NCBI RefSeq assembly: GCF_003634935.1 | Contig: NZ_RBXO01000001.1 | Location: 4,179,501 to 4,243,500 of the forward strand | Direction: 5' to 3' | DNA length: 64,000 bases | Origin: Saccharothrix australiensis | GTDB taxonomy: Bacteria > Actinomycetota > Actinomycetes > Mycobacteriales > Pseudonocardiaceae | Shown: positions 25,411 to 34,385 of the stretch, piece after piece | Numbering within the stretch: position 1 is the stretch's first letter | How the letters are laid out: the number at the start of each line of letters is the position of its first letter | Program-made: the position numbers and the translations under genes | The notes under the pieces: generated by a model | Database searches by the model: none | Told to the model about the DNA's origin: nothing | What the model saw: the letters and a program-made list of their open reading frames with translations, nothing else

Positions 25411-26621
25411 TGGACTTCGCCCACGACGCCACGACCGAGGAGCTGCGGCACCGGCTGCTGCGGTTCATGGCCGAGTTCGTCCACCCCGCCGAACCGGTGG
25501 CCAGGGCGCAGCTCGCGACCGCGACCGAACCGTGGGCGCGGCCCGCCGTCCTCGCCGACCTGAAGGCCGAGGCGCGCCGGCAGGGCCTGTGGAACCTGTT
25601 CCTGCCCGACCCCGAACTCGGCGCGGGGCTGACCAACCTGCAGTACGCGCCGCTGGCCGAGATCACCGGGCACAGCCCGCACCTCGCGCCCGAGGCGCTC
25701 AACTGCGCCGCGCCGGACACCGGCAACATGGAGGTGCTGGCCATGTTCGGCACCCCGGCCCAGCGCGAGCGCTGGCTCCGCCCCCTGCTCGACGGGGAGA
25801 TCCGGTCCGCGTTCTGCATGACCGAGCCCGACGTGGCCTCCTCCGACGCGACCAACATCGCCACGCGCGTCGAACGCGACGGCGACCACTACGTGGTCAA
25901 CGGCCGCAAGTGGTGGTCCTCCGGCGCGATGAGCCCCGACTGCCGCGTGTTCGTCGTGATGGGCCGGACCGATCCGCACGCCGAGCGCCACCGGCAACAG
26001 AGCATGGTCATCGTGCCGCGTGACACGCCCGGTGTGCGGGTGGAGCGGGGAATGCACGTGTTCGGCTACACCGACGCCGCGCACGGCGGGCACGCCGAGA
26101 TCGTGTTCGAGGACGTCCGGGTGCCCGCCGACCACCTGATCGCCGGCGAGGGCGAGGGGTTCGCCATCGCCCAGGCCCGGCTGGGACCCGGCCGCATCCA
26201 CCACTGCATGCGGCTGGTGGGCATCGCCGAGCGCGCCCTGGAGCTGATGTGCCGTCGCGTCGCGCAACGCGTCGCGTTCGGCAAGCCGCTCGCCGCGCAG
26301 GGCGTCGTGCGGGAGTGGATCGCCGAGTCGCGGGTCCGCATCGAGCAGGCCCGGCTGCTGGTGCTCAAGACCGCGTGGCTGATGGACACCGCGGGCAACC
26401 GGGGCGCGCACACCGAGATCCAGGCCATCAAGATCGCGACCCCGCTGATGGCGGAGTGGGTGCTGGACAAGGCGATCCAGGCGCACGGCGCGGCCGGGGT
26501 GAGCCAGGACTTCCCGCTGGCCGAGCTGTGGGCGCAGGCCCGGACGCTGAGACTGGCCGACGGGCCCGACGAGGTCCACCGCACGTCACTGGCCAAACGG
26601 GAGCTGCGACGCCACCAGTAG
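25410..26621 (+). CDS. Acyl-CoA dehydrogenase
   Basis: A 403-residue FAD-dependent dehydrogenase. [18 protein letters not shown] is the flavin/substrate loop, [10 protein letters not shown] and [19 protein letters not shown] belong to the middle beta domain. [20 protein letters not shown] and [17 protein letters not shown] are in the C-terminal helical domain. The sequence aligns best with the ACAD10/11-like group, oxidising long or hydroxylated acyl-CoAs in beta-oxidation. It overlaps the phosphotransferase gene by TGATG, and together they likely process 4-hydroxyacyl-CoA-type substrates. Confidence 0.93.
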   Translation: MDFAHDATTEELRHRLLRFMAEFVHPAEPVARAQLATATEPWARPAVLADLKAEARRQGLWNLFLPDPELGAGLTNLQYAPLAEITGHSPHLAPEALNCAAPDTGNMEVLAMFGTPAQRERWLRPLLDGEIRSAFCMTEPDVASSDATNIATRVERDGDHYVVNGRKWWSSGAMSPDCRVFVVMGRTDPHAERHRQQSMVIVPRDTPGVRVERGMHVFGYTDAAHGGHAEIVFEDVRVPADHLIAGEGEGFAIAQARLGPGRIHHCMRLVGIAERALELMCRRVAQRVAFGKPLAAQGVVREWIAESRVRIEQARLLVLKTAWLMDTAGNRGAHTEIQAIKIATPLMAEWVLDKAIQAHGAAGVSQDFPLAELWAQARTLRLADGPDEVHRTSLAKRELRRHQ

Positions 26622-26751
26622 CCCTCAGCACCGGCGCACCACCCTCAGCGGTTCCTCAGCGTCTCAGTGTCTGTCTGGGAACCTGAAGGGACAGGGTCCA
26701 TGGGATAGCCGTGCGGCGTTAGTCGAGGTGTCGTTGCTGCTGAGCTGCGGG

Positions 26752-27486
26752 TCAGCGGGCCAGGTTTGCGCTGACCTGGTTCGCGGTGTACTGAACGGCC
26801 ATGATGATCGAAGGCAGTTGCCGCTTGTCGAGCACTGAAGCGGAGACCCCGGCGACGACCTTCCCGGACGCTGCCCGGACCGGTGCTCCCACGACGGCCA
26901 CCTCGGGAGCGCAGTCGATCTCGTAATCGACCACGATGCCGCTCTCACGTACCTTGGTGATCATCCGTTTCCATTCGGATGCCGTATAGCGTCGGGGTGC
27001 TGGCCAGTCCGGGGTGAAGGCCGCCCACAGCCGGTCGGGCGCGCTCTCGCGGGGATGCACTGTCCCGGCGCCGTTCGGGAAGAGTTCGTCCGCCTCGCCC
27101 CGCAGGGAGCCCACGACCAGGGTTCGTCCAGCCTCGGGTAGTCCCACGTTGACCGACGCGCCCGGGCACGTCGCGGCCAGTTGGCGCAGCGGGTGCAGTG
27201 CCGCGGTGCGCAGCAGGGGGGCGGGCTGCCAGGCCGCTCCCAGGTGGAACATGCGTGCCCCCATGCGGTAGCGCCCGGCCTTCCGCTGCACCGCCCCCAA
27301 CGCGGCGAGCTGGTCCAGCAGCCGGTGCGCGGTGGCTTTGGGCAGCCCGGTGGCGGCGGCGAGCTGGGTCGGGCCGGCCTCACCGACCCGGGTGAGTTCT
27401 TCCAGCAGAAGAAAGGCACCATCCAGCACGCTGCGCCCTGCCCCGTCGCCGGTGTGTTTGTGATCGTTTCCCGGTTGGTGATCCAT
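26752..27486 (-). CDS. IclR family transcriptional regulator
   Basis: A 244-residue regulator. The winged HTH occupies about residues 20-75 (LDGAFLLLEELTRVGEAGPT, QLAAATGLPKATAHRLLDQL). An IclR ligand domain follows, with GASVNVGLPEAGRTLVVGSL and GIVVDYEIDCAPEVAVVGAPV, and a C-terminal helix. ATG 27486 is chosen over an upstream start because AGAGGGG lies about ten bases before it. No adjacent catabolic operon is evident; the nearest plus-strand genes encode secreted proteins. Confidence 0.9.
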   Translation of the reverse strand: MDHQPGNDHKHTGDGAGRSVLDGAFLLLEELTRVGEAGPTQLAAATGLPKATAHRLLDQLAALGAVQRKAGRYRMGARMFHLGAAWQPAPLLRTAALHPLRQLAATCPGASVNVGLPEAGRTLVVGSLRGEADELFPNGAGTVHPRESAPDRLWAAFTPDWPAPRRYTASEWKRMITKVRESGIVVDYEIDCAPEVAVVGAPVRAASGKVVAGVSASVLDKRQLPSIIMAVQYTANQVSANLAR

Positions 27487-27897
27487 CGCCAAATCCCCTC
27501 TCTGCCCGGTGCGATGCGCCGGCAACTGGTAAGGGACGGAACTCGTCGGCCGGATACCACGCTGGATGCGCTGGTCCCGCTCAACGAGACGGGCTCTTCC
27601 TGTGTCTTCGCGGAACCTACATTATCTGTGACATGCCAACGCCCCCAATGACCCGATCGGAGGAACCAGGCATAGCTCGACGCGGCCGGCCACGGCACAC
27701 GGAACTGCCGCAACCAGTAGGTGAATAGCGGCGGAAAAAAGGGGGAGGAATGATGGGGAAGATCAGACACCCGTCCGTGTCGCGCCCCCTGAATTTGGGA
27801 TTGCTCAATTTGGGGTGGCGGCAACCATCAAAGGTACAGGCAATTCGTGTGGCCCCGCACGACCCCTCACATGTCAACACTCTACCGGAGGACCGTC
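27487..27897. other. AT-richer interval between IclR gene and secreted peptide gene
   Basis: A possible minus-strand promoter for the IclR gene lies near 27610-27630 (GTCACAGATAATGTAGG on the minus strand). Small frames at 27648-27728 and 27750-27929 have purine-rich leaders but no recognisable content. AATTTGGG is repeated around 27793-27820. The base composition is visibly less GC-rich than the flanks. Confidence 0.4.
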
Positions 27898-28248
27898 ATG
27901 ACGAAGTCAGGACCAGAATTCAGCTCTGAAAACAAGGCAGCGAAAGGCGTAAGGACGCTTCTCGGAGTTGGTGTCGCAGCAGGCTTCGCGGTGTTGTCGA
28001 CATTGTCCGGAGCGCCTGCGGCTGAGGCCGCCTCGTTGAGCAACCCTGGCATGTCGAAGCCACTCACGGAACTATGCGCCAAGCCTGTTCACAAGTCGTC
28101 CGACGCAGCTACCACGGCCATGACCATCAAGGCCGAGCACTGTTGGGACGATCAGATGAAGTGCGAAAATCATGTTTGGTACATGTACTGCGTAACGTGG
28201 ATCAACGGTCTTCCCAATTTCTATTGGAAACCGATCGGCTCCTGCTGA
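27898..28248 (+). CDS. Small secreted cysteine-containing protein
   Basis: A 116-residue precursor with a Sec signal peptide: basic start, hydrophobic core GVGVAAGFAVLSTLSG and a probable AxA site at APAAEA. The mature part is about 70 residues, with five cysteines and many aromatic residues (ENHVWYMYC, WINGLPNFYWKPIGSC). GGAGGA precedes the ATG. Codon use is less GC-biased than in neighbouring genes, suggesting recent acquisition. No family recognised; a secreted inhibitor or antimicrobial-type role is only speculation. Confidence 0.8.
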   Translation: MTKSGPEFSSENKAAKGVRTLLGVGVAAGFAVLSTLSGAPAAEAASLSNPGMSKPLTELCAKPVHKSSDAATTAMTIKAEHCWDDQMKCENHVWYMYCVTWINGLPNFYWKPIGSC

Positions 28249-28383
28249 CCAGATCGAAGAGCGGTCTGGGGAACACCTTGACTCTCGATCAGGTAGTGGA
28301 CGACAGCCACTTGGAGACCTTCGACTGCTGCGCGGTCCGGGCCCGCGCCCACGGATATCAGTTCGAGAAGAAGGGCGGAGAAC

Positions 28384-29301
28384 ATGAATCGCCGACGGAG
28401 ACGGCTGTGCATCGTGGCTCTGGCGATGTTACTCGGATCATCTGCTTCTGCGGTCACGGCGCCGGCTGGTCTGGCGGCGCCGACGCAGGAGGGCACCGTG
28501 GTGGGCTGGGGCGCCAGTAGCCGGCCACCTCCGCCAGGACTAAGCGGGGTCACCGCGGTGTCCATCGGCTGGGGCTACGCCCTGGCGCTCAAGAGCGATG
28601 GCACCGTGGTGGGCTGGGGCCGCAACGACTACGGCAAGGCGACACCGCCGGTGAACCTCCACGACGCGACGGCGGTCGCCGCCGGCTGGAACCATAGCCT
28701 GGTCCTACGCAAGGACGGAACCGTGATCAGCTGGGGCAACAACGACCACGGCCAGGCCGACCGCCCACCCGCCCTGTTCGGTGTGACTGCGGTCGCCGCG
28801 CGCGGCGATCACAGCCTGGCGCTGAAACAAGACGGCACCGTCATCGGCTGGGGTGACAACAACTCCGGTCAGGCCCAACCTCCGTCGGGCCTGACCGGGG
28901 TGACCGCCATCGCCGCCGGGTCCAGCCACAGCCTGGCATTGAAAGGCGACGGCACGGTGGTGGGCTGGGGTAGCAACAACTCCGGTCAGGCCCAACCTCC
29001 TTCGGGCCTGACCGGGGTGACCGCCATCGCGGCCGGATTCGGGCACAGTCTCGCGTTGAAACGGGACGGCACCGTCGTCGGTTGGGGCGACAACAGCGCC
29101 GGTGGAACAACACCACCACCCGGCCTGTCCGATGCGACGGCCATCGCGGCCGGATGTCCGCACAGCATGGCCATCAAGGCCGACGGCACCCTCGTCAGCT
29201 GGGGAGGTCGCGCCGACGGCGCAGACATCCCTCCACCGGGCCTCACGACAGTCTCCGCCATCGCCGCCGGGTGCGGCGAGAACCTCGCCGTCAGGCGCTA
29301 A
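28384..29301 (+). CDS. Secreted RCC1-type beta-propeller protein
   Basis: A 305-residue exported protein. A signal peptide (IVALAMLLGSSASAVTAPAG) is followed by about seven repeats of near 39 residues, each with DGTVVGWG, (N/D)xxGQAxPP, LxGVTAxAAG and HSLALK. This is the regulator-of-chromosome-condensation (RCC1) repeat, expected to close into a seven-blade propeller. The central two repeats are almost identical at DNA level (117-bp spacing), showing recent duplication. There are no catalytic residues, so a binding role outside the cell is likely. GGAGAAC precedes the ATG. Confidence 0.88.
   Translation: MNRRRRRLCIVALAMLLGSSASAVTAPAGLAAPTQEGTVVGWGASSRPPPPGLSGVTAVSIGWGYALALKSDGTVVGWGRNDYGKATPPVNLHDATAVAAGWNHSLVLRKDGTVISWGNNDHGQADRPPALFGVTAVAARGDHSLALKQDGTVIGWGDNNSGQAQPPSGLTGVTAIAAGSSHSLALKGDGTVVGWGSNNSGQAQPPSGLTGVTAIAAGFGHSLALKRDGTVVGWGDNSAGGTTPPPGLSDATAIAAGCPHSMAIKADGTLVSWGGRADGADIPPPGLTTVSAIAAGCGENLAVRR
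28858..29033 (+). repeat. Near-identical 117-bp repeat inside the RCC1 gene
   Basis: The stretch beginning AACTCCGGTCAGGCCCAACC starts at 28861 and recurs at 28978 with very few differences, a 39-codon period matching one propeller blade. Confidence 0.75.
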
Positions 29302-29520
29302 CGGCCTTCAACGGTCAGGCCCGGACACCACTGCGGGCTGCGCGGGACGCCATGCCGGAGGAGCGGTGTCCCGCTGCTTGATCACGAATGCGCCCGAACT
29401 CCCGTCCGGCCACCCAGCCGCGTGCGGGCGCATGGGCGGCCGGTGCAAGTGCACGAACCCCAGCCTGGCCACTTACAACGCACGTTGTCGAGAAGAAGAG
29501 TGTAGATAGGAAGAACAGTC

Positions 29521-30024
29521 ATGTCGCATGAAAAACATGCTCTGTGGAGCCGAGGGATCAGTGGCATCGTGGCGGCCTGCGTCGCGATCCTTGTTGCCGG
29601 TGCGCCCGCTGCCGCTGAGCCGGCAACGACAGCACCGAATTCAACGATCGATCGCGTAGCGGCAGCTCCGGTGCTCACCGCATACGACCGTGGTTCCATG
29701 ACGTTGACCGGTTCCGGATTCCTGCCGAGCCACCGGGTATGGGTGCGCACCGCTGTCAGCGGCGTGGTGCCTGCGTGCAGCGGCCAACTGATATCGGATA
29801 TTCGGACCAGCGGACAACTGCTCCAGGCGACCTCCGACCCGTCCGGCGCTATCGCCGTACACGTTGACCCCAAGGTCACGTTGCCGCCGTTGCTTGTCTG
29901 CGACAATCCGGTCCAGTACTTCTACGGCGCCTACTTCGGCGAACAGCTGCATTTCTCCGCGCACGACGGGCGATATGAGGGCGGGAGGTTGCTGTGGAGC
30001 AACACATTCACCCTCACAGTGTGA
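29521..30024 (+). CDS. Secreted protein of unknown function
   Basis: A 167-residue precursor. The signal peptide is ISGIVAACVAILVAGAPAAA with cleavage near AAAEP. The mature protein begins with a short Thr/Ala linker, then SMTLTGSGFLPSHRVWVRT, which recalls an IPT/TIG-like immunoglobulin strand pattern. Two or three cysteines (VVPACSGQ, LLVCDNP) could form a disulfide. AGGAAG precedes the ATG. Followed by a hairpin terminator. Its composition and location group it with the two preceding secreted genes. Confidence 0.78.
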   Translation: MSHEKHALWSRGISGIVAACVAILVAGAPAAAEPATTAPNSTIDRVAAAPVLTAYDRGSMTLTGSGFLPSHRVWVRTAVSGVVPACSGQLISDIRTSGQLLQATSDPSGAIAVHVDPKVTLPPLLVCDNPVQYFYGAYFGEQLHFSAHDGRYEGGRLLWSNTFTLTV

Positions 30025-30034
30025 GTGGGTGTCC

Positions 30035-30070
30035 GCGAACCCTTGTCCTTAGTGGACTTCAGGGGTTCGC
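30035..30070 (+). terminator. Nested hairpin after the secreted protein gene
   Basis: GCGAACCC (30035-30042) pairs with GGGTTCGC (30063-30070). Inside the loop GTCC and GGAC pair around TTAGT. It starts 10 bp after the stop at 30024. Confidence 0.6.
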
Positions 30071-30154
30071 CGACCGGATGGGGCTGCCGAGTAGCATCGC
30101 TGCCGCACTGCCCGTACCGAGGCGCAAGGAGAACCGGTGGCGTCCAGGAGCGGG

Positions 30155-30520
30155 TCAGGCCCCCGATCCGGACATCGTCTGAATGCTGGTCGAGCAGCAC
30201 TTCGTCTTCGAGCTGGTCGAGGCTTTGAAGAACGACGAGGAGGGCTTTCCGGCGCTTGTGGCTGCCTGCACCGGGTTCAGCGGTGGCGACGAGGCGACGA
30301 TCAGCGTGTTGTTCGCCGAGGTGTCGGCCGCGTTGGACGCGCCGGGCGCGCTGGACTCGGTGCTGGGCTCGCCGGAGGGGCCGGCTGTGGCGTCGATCTC
30401 CAACGCCGCGTCCCCGATGGCGAACTGCGCCCGCGTCACCTGGGCCACCATCTCCCGGGCACGGGCGACCAGCTCGTCGTAACGGTCCCGGGTGACGTGT
30501 CCGATCATGGTCGCGGTCAT
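30155..30520 (-). pseudogene. Remnant of an actinobacterial mobile-element protein
   Basis: The first 43 residues, including TRDRYDELVARAREMVAQV and TRAQFAIGDAALEI, resemble the N-terminus of a helical HTH-type protein common in actinobacterial integrative elements. The remaining 78 residues are Ser/Thr/Ala-rich with no family features, as expected after a frameshift or deletion. The other strand is also open, which weakens any call of a functional gene. It may pair with the zinc-ribbon gene upstream on the same strand. Confidence 0.4.
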
Positions 30521-30669
30521 CGCCTCGCCCCTTCCTCCGCCCGGCTGAACACGGCACGCGGCGGACAGTGTTCGCCCGACCGCGCACCGCTGTCAGCCTC
30601 CATCCGGGGGAAGCGTTTCCGCAGGTCAAGACCAACTATCAGGCCCTCGCGGAGCCGTTCGGACAACCG

Positions 30670-30990
30670 TCACGGAGACGGCAACGCGAACGGATCACCG
30701 CCCTCCCGACGCCGCCGCCAGGCCCGCGTCCGACACCGCGGGGTGGAGCACCGCGCATCCGCCCGGTGCTCCACCCCGCGAACCCACTCCGTCCCGCACT
30801 CCGCGCATTGCGCCCGACCCTGCTCCGAGGCGTCCCGGATCGCCGCCACCCGCACCCGGCTCGCGCGTTCCCACCGCCAGTGCCGCGCCCGACACGCCGT
30901 CGAGCAGTACACCGCGTCCCGCCGCACCGAATCCGGCAAACACCCACCACACGACGGACAACGCCGCACGTCGACCCCGCCACCGGACAC
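30670..30990 (-). CDS. Tandem zinc-ribbon protein, mobile-element type
   Basis: About 106 residues from the GTG at 30990. The frame is open further upstream to 31167, so the start is uncertain. Two cysteine clusters are clear: RRCPSCGGCLPDS with AVYCSTACRARHW, and AQCAECGTEWVRG with ARCSTPRCRTRAWRRR. Basic residues follow each. Such CxxC...CxxxC proteins are typical small genes of actinobacterial mobile elements; DNA or RNA binding is likely. A separate ATG at 31121 with GGAGGG upstream opens a different frame (SPSWRAGWAALVAVVGVGG) that looks like a membrane anchor. Confidence 0.5.
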   Translation of the reverse strand: MSGGGVDVRRCPSCGGCLPDSVRRDAVYCSTACRARHWRWERASRVRVAAIRDASEQGRAQCAECGTEWVRGVEHRADARCSTPRCRTRAWRRRREGGDPFALPSP

Positions 30991-31289
30991 CACGGCCAAC
31001 ACCCGGCCCGTCGACGTCGACCACCGCCCACGCCCCGGCACCCGACCGACGCTACGAGCACACCACCCACCCCCACGACGGCCACCAGGGCGGCCCAACC
31101 GGCACGCCATGAAGGGGACATGCCAACCCTCCAGGGGCATTCGCCGTTCGCCTACCTGCGAAAACACGGCGTTCTCCTAGCAAAGCCGTTGGTGCGTAAG
31201 GGTGTCCTAGTTCAGCGACAGGCACTCAGCTCCCTCACAGGTCGTGTCCGGCACCCTCGCCGTTGTCGATCACCACCGGGAGGAACCGC

Positions 31290-32549
31290 ATGGACACCAC
31301 CGTGAGCCGTCGTCGGCTGTTCGCCGGCGGCGCGGCCCTGGCCGCGACCACCCTGCTGCCCGGCGTCGCCGCGGCGCGGGGCGCGCCCGCCGACACCGCC
31401 GCGCGCGGTCGGCCGCCCCGGCCGCGCCTGCCCGCGCCCACCGGCCCGTTCACCGTGGGCACCACCACCGCGCACCTGGTCGACCGCGCCAGACCCGACC
31501 CGTACGTGCCCGCCCAGCCGTACCGGGAGCTGGCGGTGGGCATCAGCTACCCGGCGGGCGGGCCCGCCCGGCAGCCGGTCGCGCCGTGGCTGACGCCGGG
31601 GTGGGCACGGGAGAGCGCCACGGTGATGCAGGGCATCATGGGCGAGCTGTCGCCGGGTCTGGTCGACTGGGCGGGCGCCCGGTCGCACTCCCGCGTCGAC
31701 GCGCCCGCGCACCCCGCCGCCGGGCCGGTCGTGCTGGTGGTGCTCGGCCACTGGTTCAGCCACGGCGCGCTGCGCACCGTCATCGAGGGCCTGGCCGCGC
31801 GGGGGTACGTCGTCGTGGCCTGCGACCCGACCTTCGAGACGCCCGTCGAGTTCCCCGGCGGCCGGCTCGTGCCGCCCCACCCCGGCGCGCTGCCCCCGGC
31901 GGGCGAGGAACCGGGCAGCCCGGCGTTCCTGGCCTACATCCGCGGCCTCTACCGGGGCCGGGTCGCCGACGCGCGGTTCGTCCTCGACGCCGTGGCCGAC
32001 GCGCCCGGCCTGCCACCCGGCCTGCGGGCGGTGCTGCGCACCGACCGGGTGGGCGTGGTGGGCGGCGGCACCGGCGCGGGCCTGGCGTGCCTGCAACTCG
32101 CGCACGACGACCCGCGCGTCGCGGCCGTCGCGGTCGGCGACCTCCGGGTCGGCTGGCCCACGGCCGACGGGCCGGTGCCGATCGCGGCGGTGACCGAGCA
32201 CGGCCTCGACCGCCCGGTGCTGGCCGTGCACCCCGGCGCGACCGACCGCGACCCGCTGTGGGAGCGGCAGTGGGCGGTGCTGCGCGGGTGGCGGCGGGAA
32301 CTGGAGCTGCGCGACGGCGGCCACGCGTGGCTGACCGACTTCCAGACCGTGCTGCCCGACGTGGCCCGCGGCCTGGGCCTGCCCGGCGACCACTTCGCGA
32401 GCGCGATCGGCGGCGCGCACCCGCCCGGCGTGGTGGCCGCCCGGCGCGCCTACCTGTCGGCGTTCTTCGACCTGCACCTGCGCGGACGCGACCACGGCCT
32501 GCTCGACGGGCCGTCGCCGCGTCACCGGCAGATCCGGTTCGTCCGGTGA
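31290..32549 (+). CDS. Tat-exported alpha/beta-hydrolase-like protein lacking the usual nucleophile
   Basis: A 419-residue protein. The N-terminus has a twin-arginine signal, SRRRLFAGGAALAATTLL, with a cleavage region at GVAAARG. The body resembles platelet-activating-factor acetylhydrolase/chlorophyllase-like hydrolases: GPVVLVVLGHWFSHGALRTV, LAARGYVVVACDPT, and the elbow position RVGVVGGGTGAGLACL. That elbow has GGGTGAG where GxSxG is expected, so the nucleophilic serine is replaced. A His remains in GGHAWLTDFQ. ATG 31290 follows GGGAGGA. Either an altered nucleophile or a non-catalytic exported protein. Confidence 0.75.
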   Translation: MDTTVSRRRLFAGGAALAATTLLPGVAAARGAPADTAARGRPPRPRLPAPTGPFTVGTTTAHLVDRARPDPYVPAQPYRELAVGISYPAGGPARQPVAPWLTPGWARESATVMQGIMGELSPGLVDWAGARSHSRVDAPAHPAAGPVVLVVLGHWFSHGALRTVIEGLAARGYVVVACDPTFETPVEFPGGRLVPPHPGALPPAGEEPGSPAFLAYIRGLYRGRVADARFVLDAVADAPGLPPGLRAVLRTDRVGVVGGGTGAGLACLQLAHDDPRVAAVAVGDLRVGWPTADGPVPIAAVTEHGLDRPVLAVHPGATDRDPLWERQWAVLRGWRRELELRDGGHAWLTDFQTVLPDVARGLGLPGDHFASAIGGAHPPGVVAARRAYLSAFFDLHLRGRDHGLLDGPSPRHRQIRFVR

Positions 32550-32933
32550 GCACCCGGTGCAGCGCCCGACGGGGCCGGTCGCGACCGACCGGGCCGGGCA
32601 GGGGGCGGCAGGCCAGGCGCGACCGGGGACGGGAGGACCGGCGCAGGTAGCGCCAGAATGACGACGACCCCCGTCGGCGGACGATGTTGTGGACAGGGCT
32701 CAACGGTGGTCGGGAATTCATCGGCGAGCGGGCCGGGATTGAGACAAGCGCCCTGTTGTGCCACGTGGTGTTTCGTGCCCGATACCGGTGGAGTCGACCC
32801 ATGCCGATGCGCCGACCTGCGGTGATTCGTCTTCGAGGGCAGCGACATCACCGGCTCGGGTGCCCTGACCGGCTTGCCCGTTGCGCGAGGCGGGGTTTCA
32901 TGGCTTGTGCGACAGGTCGATAGCTTCGAATTC
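32550..32933. other. Interval between the exported hydrolase-like gene and the second amidase gene
   Basis: No gene supported. The 3' half is less GC-rich and may hold the amidase promoter. In-frame alternatives for the amidase start lie at 32907 (GTG). Confidence 0.4.
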
Positions 32934-34385
32934 ATGGAGTGGAATTTTCGGTCGGCCGAAGAACTCACCGCCGCGTTGCGTACCGGTGACGTGACGTCGG
33001 TGGAATTGACCGACGAGGCGATCGCCCGTATCGAACGCGACGACCAGGCGATCAACGCGATCTGCGTGCCGGACTTCGACCGTGCGCGGGCCGCCGCTCG
33101 CGCCGCGGACCGGGCACGCGCCCGCGGCGAGGACCGGCCGCTGCTCGGGGTTCCGGTGACGGTCAAGGAGTCCTACGACGTCGCCGGGCTGCCCACGACC
33201 TGGGGCATGCCGCAGCACCGGGACCACGTGCCCGCCGAGGACGCGGTGCAGGTGTCGCGGCTCAGGGCGGCGGGCGCGGTGGTGCTGGGCAAGACCAACG
33301 TGCCCTTGGGGCTACAGGACATCCAGAGCTTCAACGACCTCTACGGCACCACCAACAACCCGTGGGATCACGCCCGCACCGCGGGCGGGTCCTCCGGCGG
33401 ATCGGCGGCGGCCCTGGCGTCCGGGTTCGGCGCGCTGTCCATCGGCTCCGACCTCGCCGGCTCGCTGCGCACCCCCGCGCACTTCTGCGGCGTCTACGCG
33501 CACAAGCCGACCCTCGGCCTGGCGGCGACCCGCGGCATGGTCGCGCCGCCGGCACCGCCGCTGCCGGTCGAGCCCGACCTCGCCGTCGTCGGCCCGATGG
33601 CGCGCACCGCCCGCGACCTCGCGCTCCTGCTCGACGTCATGGCCGGACCGGACCCGCTGACGCTCGGCAAGGCGCACGGGTTGACCCTGCCGCCCGCGCG
33701 CCACGAGCGGCTGGGCGACTTCCGGGTCCTGGTCCTCGACGAGCACCCGCTCATCCCGACCGGGTCCGCCGTGCGGGCGGGCGTGCACCGCGTGGCCGAC
33801 GCGCTCGTCGACGGCGGCGCGCGCGTCGAACGGCACAGCCCGCTGCTGCCCGACCCGGCCGAGGCCGCGACGCTCTACATGCAACTGCTGATCTCGGGCT
33901 CCGTCGCGCGCTTCCCCGTCGAATCGCCCGAGCACCTCCGCGCCCGCGCCGCCGGACTGGGCGCGGACGACCGGAGCCTGGACGCCGTGCGGCTGCGCGC
34001 CATGGTGTCCAGCCACCGCGACTGGATCGAGGCGGACGACCGCCGCGAACTGCACCGCCACGGGTGGCGGCGGCTGTTCGCCGAGTTCGACGCCGTGGTG
34101 TGCCCGATCACGCCCACCCCCGCGTTCCCGCACGACCACGCCCCCGACCCGCTGCGGCGCCGCGTCGACATCGACGGCGTCGAGCACCCGTACTTCGACC
34201 AGCTCGTCTGGGCCGGCCTGGCCACCATGCCCGGCCTGCCCGCCACCGCCATCCCGGCGGGCCGGTCCCCCGAGGGCCTGCCGGTCGGGGTGCAGCTCGT
34301 CGGCCCGGCGTTCGAGGACCGCACCCCGCTCCGGCTGGCCGAACTGCTCGAACCGAGGACCGGCGGCTTCCACGCGCCGGCGTAG
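32934..34385 (+). CDS. Amidase (amidase signature family)
   Basis: A 483-residue amidase-signature hydrolase. Lys78 in VPVTVKES, the cis-Ser near 154 in TAGGSSGGSAAALAS and Ser177 in SDLAGSLRTPAHFCG form the triad. It is only distantly related to the amidase at 10163. Cytosolic, broad amide substrates. ATG 32934 is used without a good ribosome site; GTG 32907 is an alternative. It precedes the D-aminopeptidase/M20 pair by 290 bp on the same strand, so a shared role in amide or peptide scavenging is plausible but not proven. Confidence 0.91.
   Translation: MEWNFRSAEELTAALRTGDVTSVELTDEAIARIERDDQAINAICVPDFDRARAAARAADRARARGEDRPLLGVPVTVKESYDVAGLPTTWGMPQHRDHVPAEDAVQVSRLRAAGAVVLGKTNVPLGLQDIQSFNDLYGTTNNPWDHARTAGGSSGGSAAALASGFGALSIGSDLAGSLRTPAHFCGVYAHKPTLGLAATRGMVAPPAPPLPVEPDLAVVGPMARTARDLALLLDVMAGPDPLTLGKAHGLTLPPARHERLGDFRVLVLDEHPLIPTGSAVRAGVHRVADALVDGGARVERHSPLLPDPAEAATLYMQLLISGSVARFPVESPEHLRARAAGLGADDRSLDAVRLRAMVSSHRDWIEADDRRELHRHGWRRLFAEFDAVVCPITPTPAFPHDHAPDPLRRRVDIDGVEHPYFDQLVWAGLATMPGLPATAIPAGRSPEGLPVGVQLVGPAFEDRTPLRLAELLEPRTGGFHAPA

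Noticed and set aside
26622-26751. Insertion-sequence remnant between the acyl-CoA dehydrogenase and IclR genes
   Set aside because: One frame (GPWDSRAALVEVSLLL) looked transposon-like but no terminal repeats or transposase motifs could be shown.
27617-27880. Minus-strand cysteine-containing frame of 87 residues
   Set aside because: No ribosome site or family features; its composition is that of chance antisense reading.
27750-27929. 59-codon frame with a GGGGGAGGA leader before the secreted peptide
   Set aside because: The ribosome site is too close to the first ATG, the product has no recognisable feature, and it overlaps the well-supported gene at 27898 out of frame.
28861-29100. 117-bp repeats as an intergenic array
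   Set aside because: They are in frame and encode RCC1 propeller blades.
30568-31305. Pro/Arg-rich plus-strand frames
   Set aside because: They are antisense to the zinc-ribbon gene whose cysteine pattern is clear on the minus strand.
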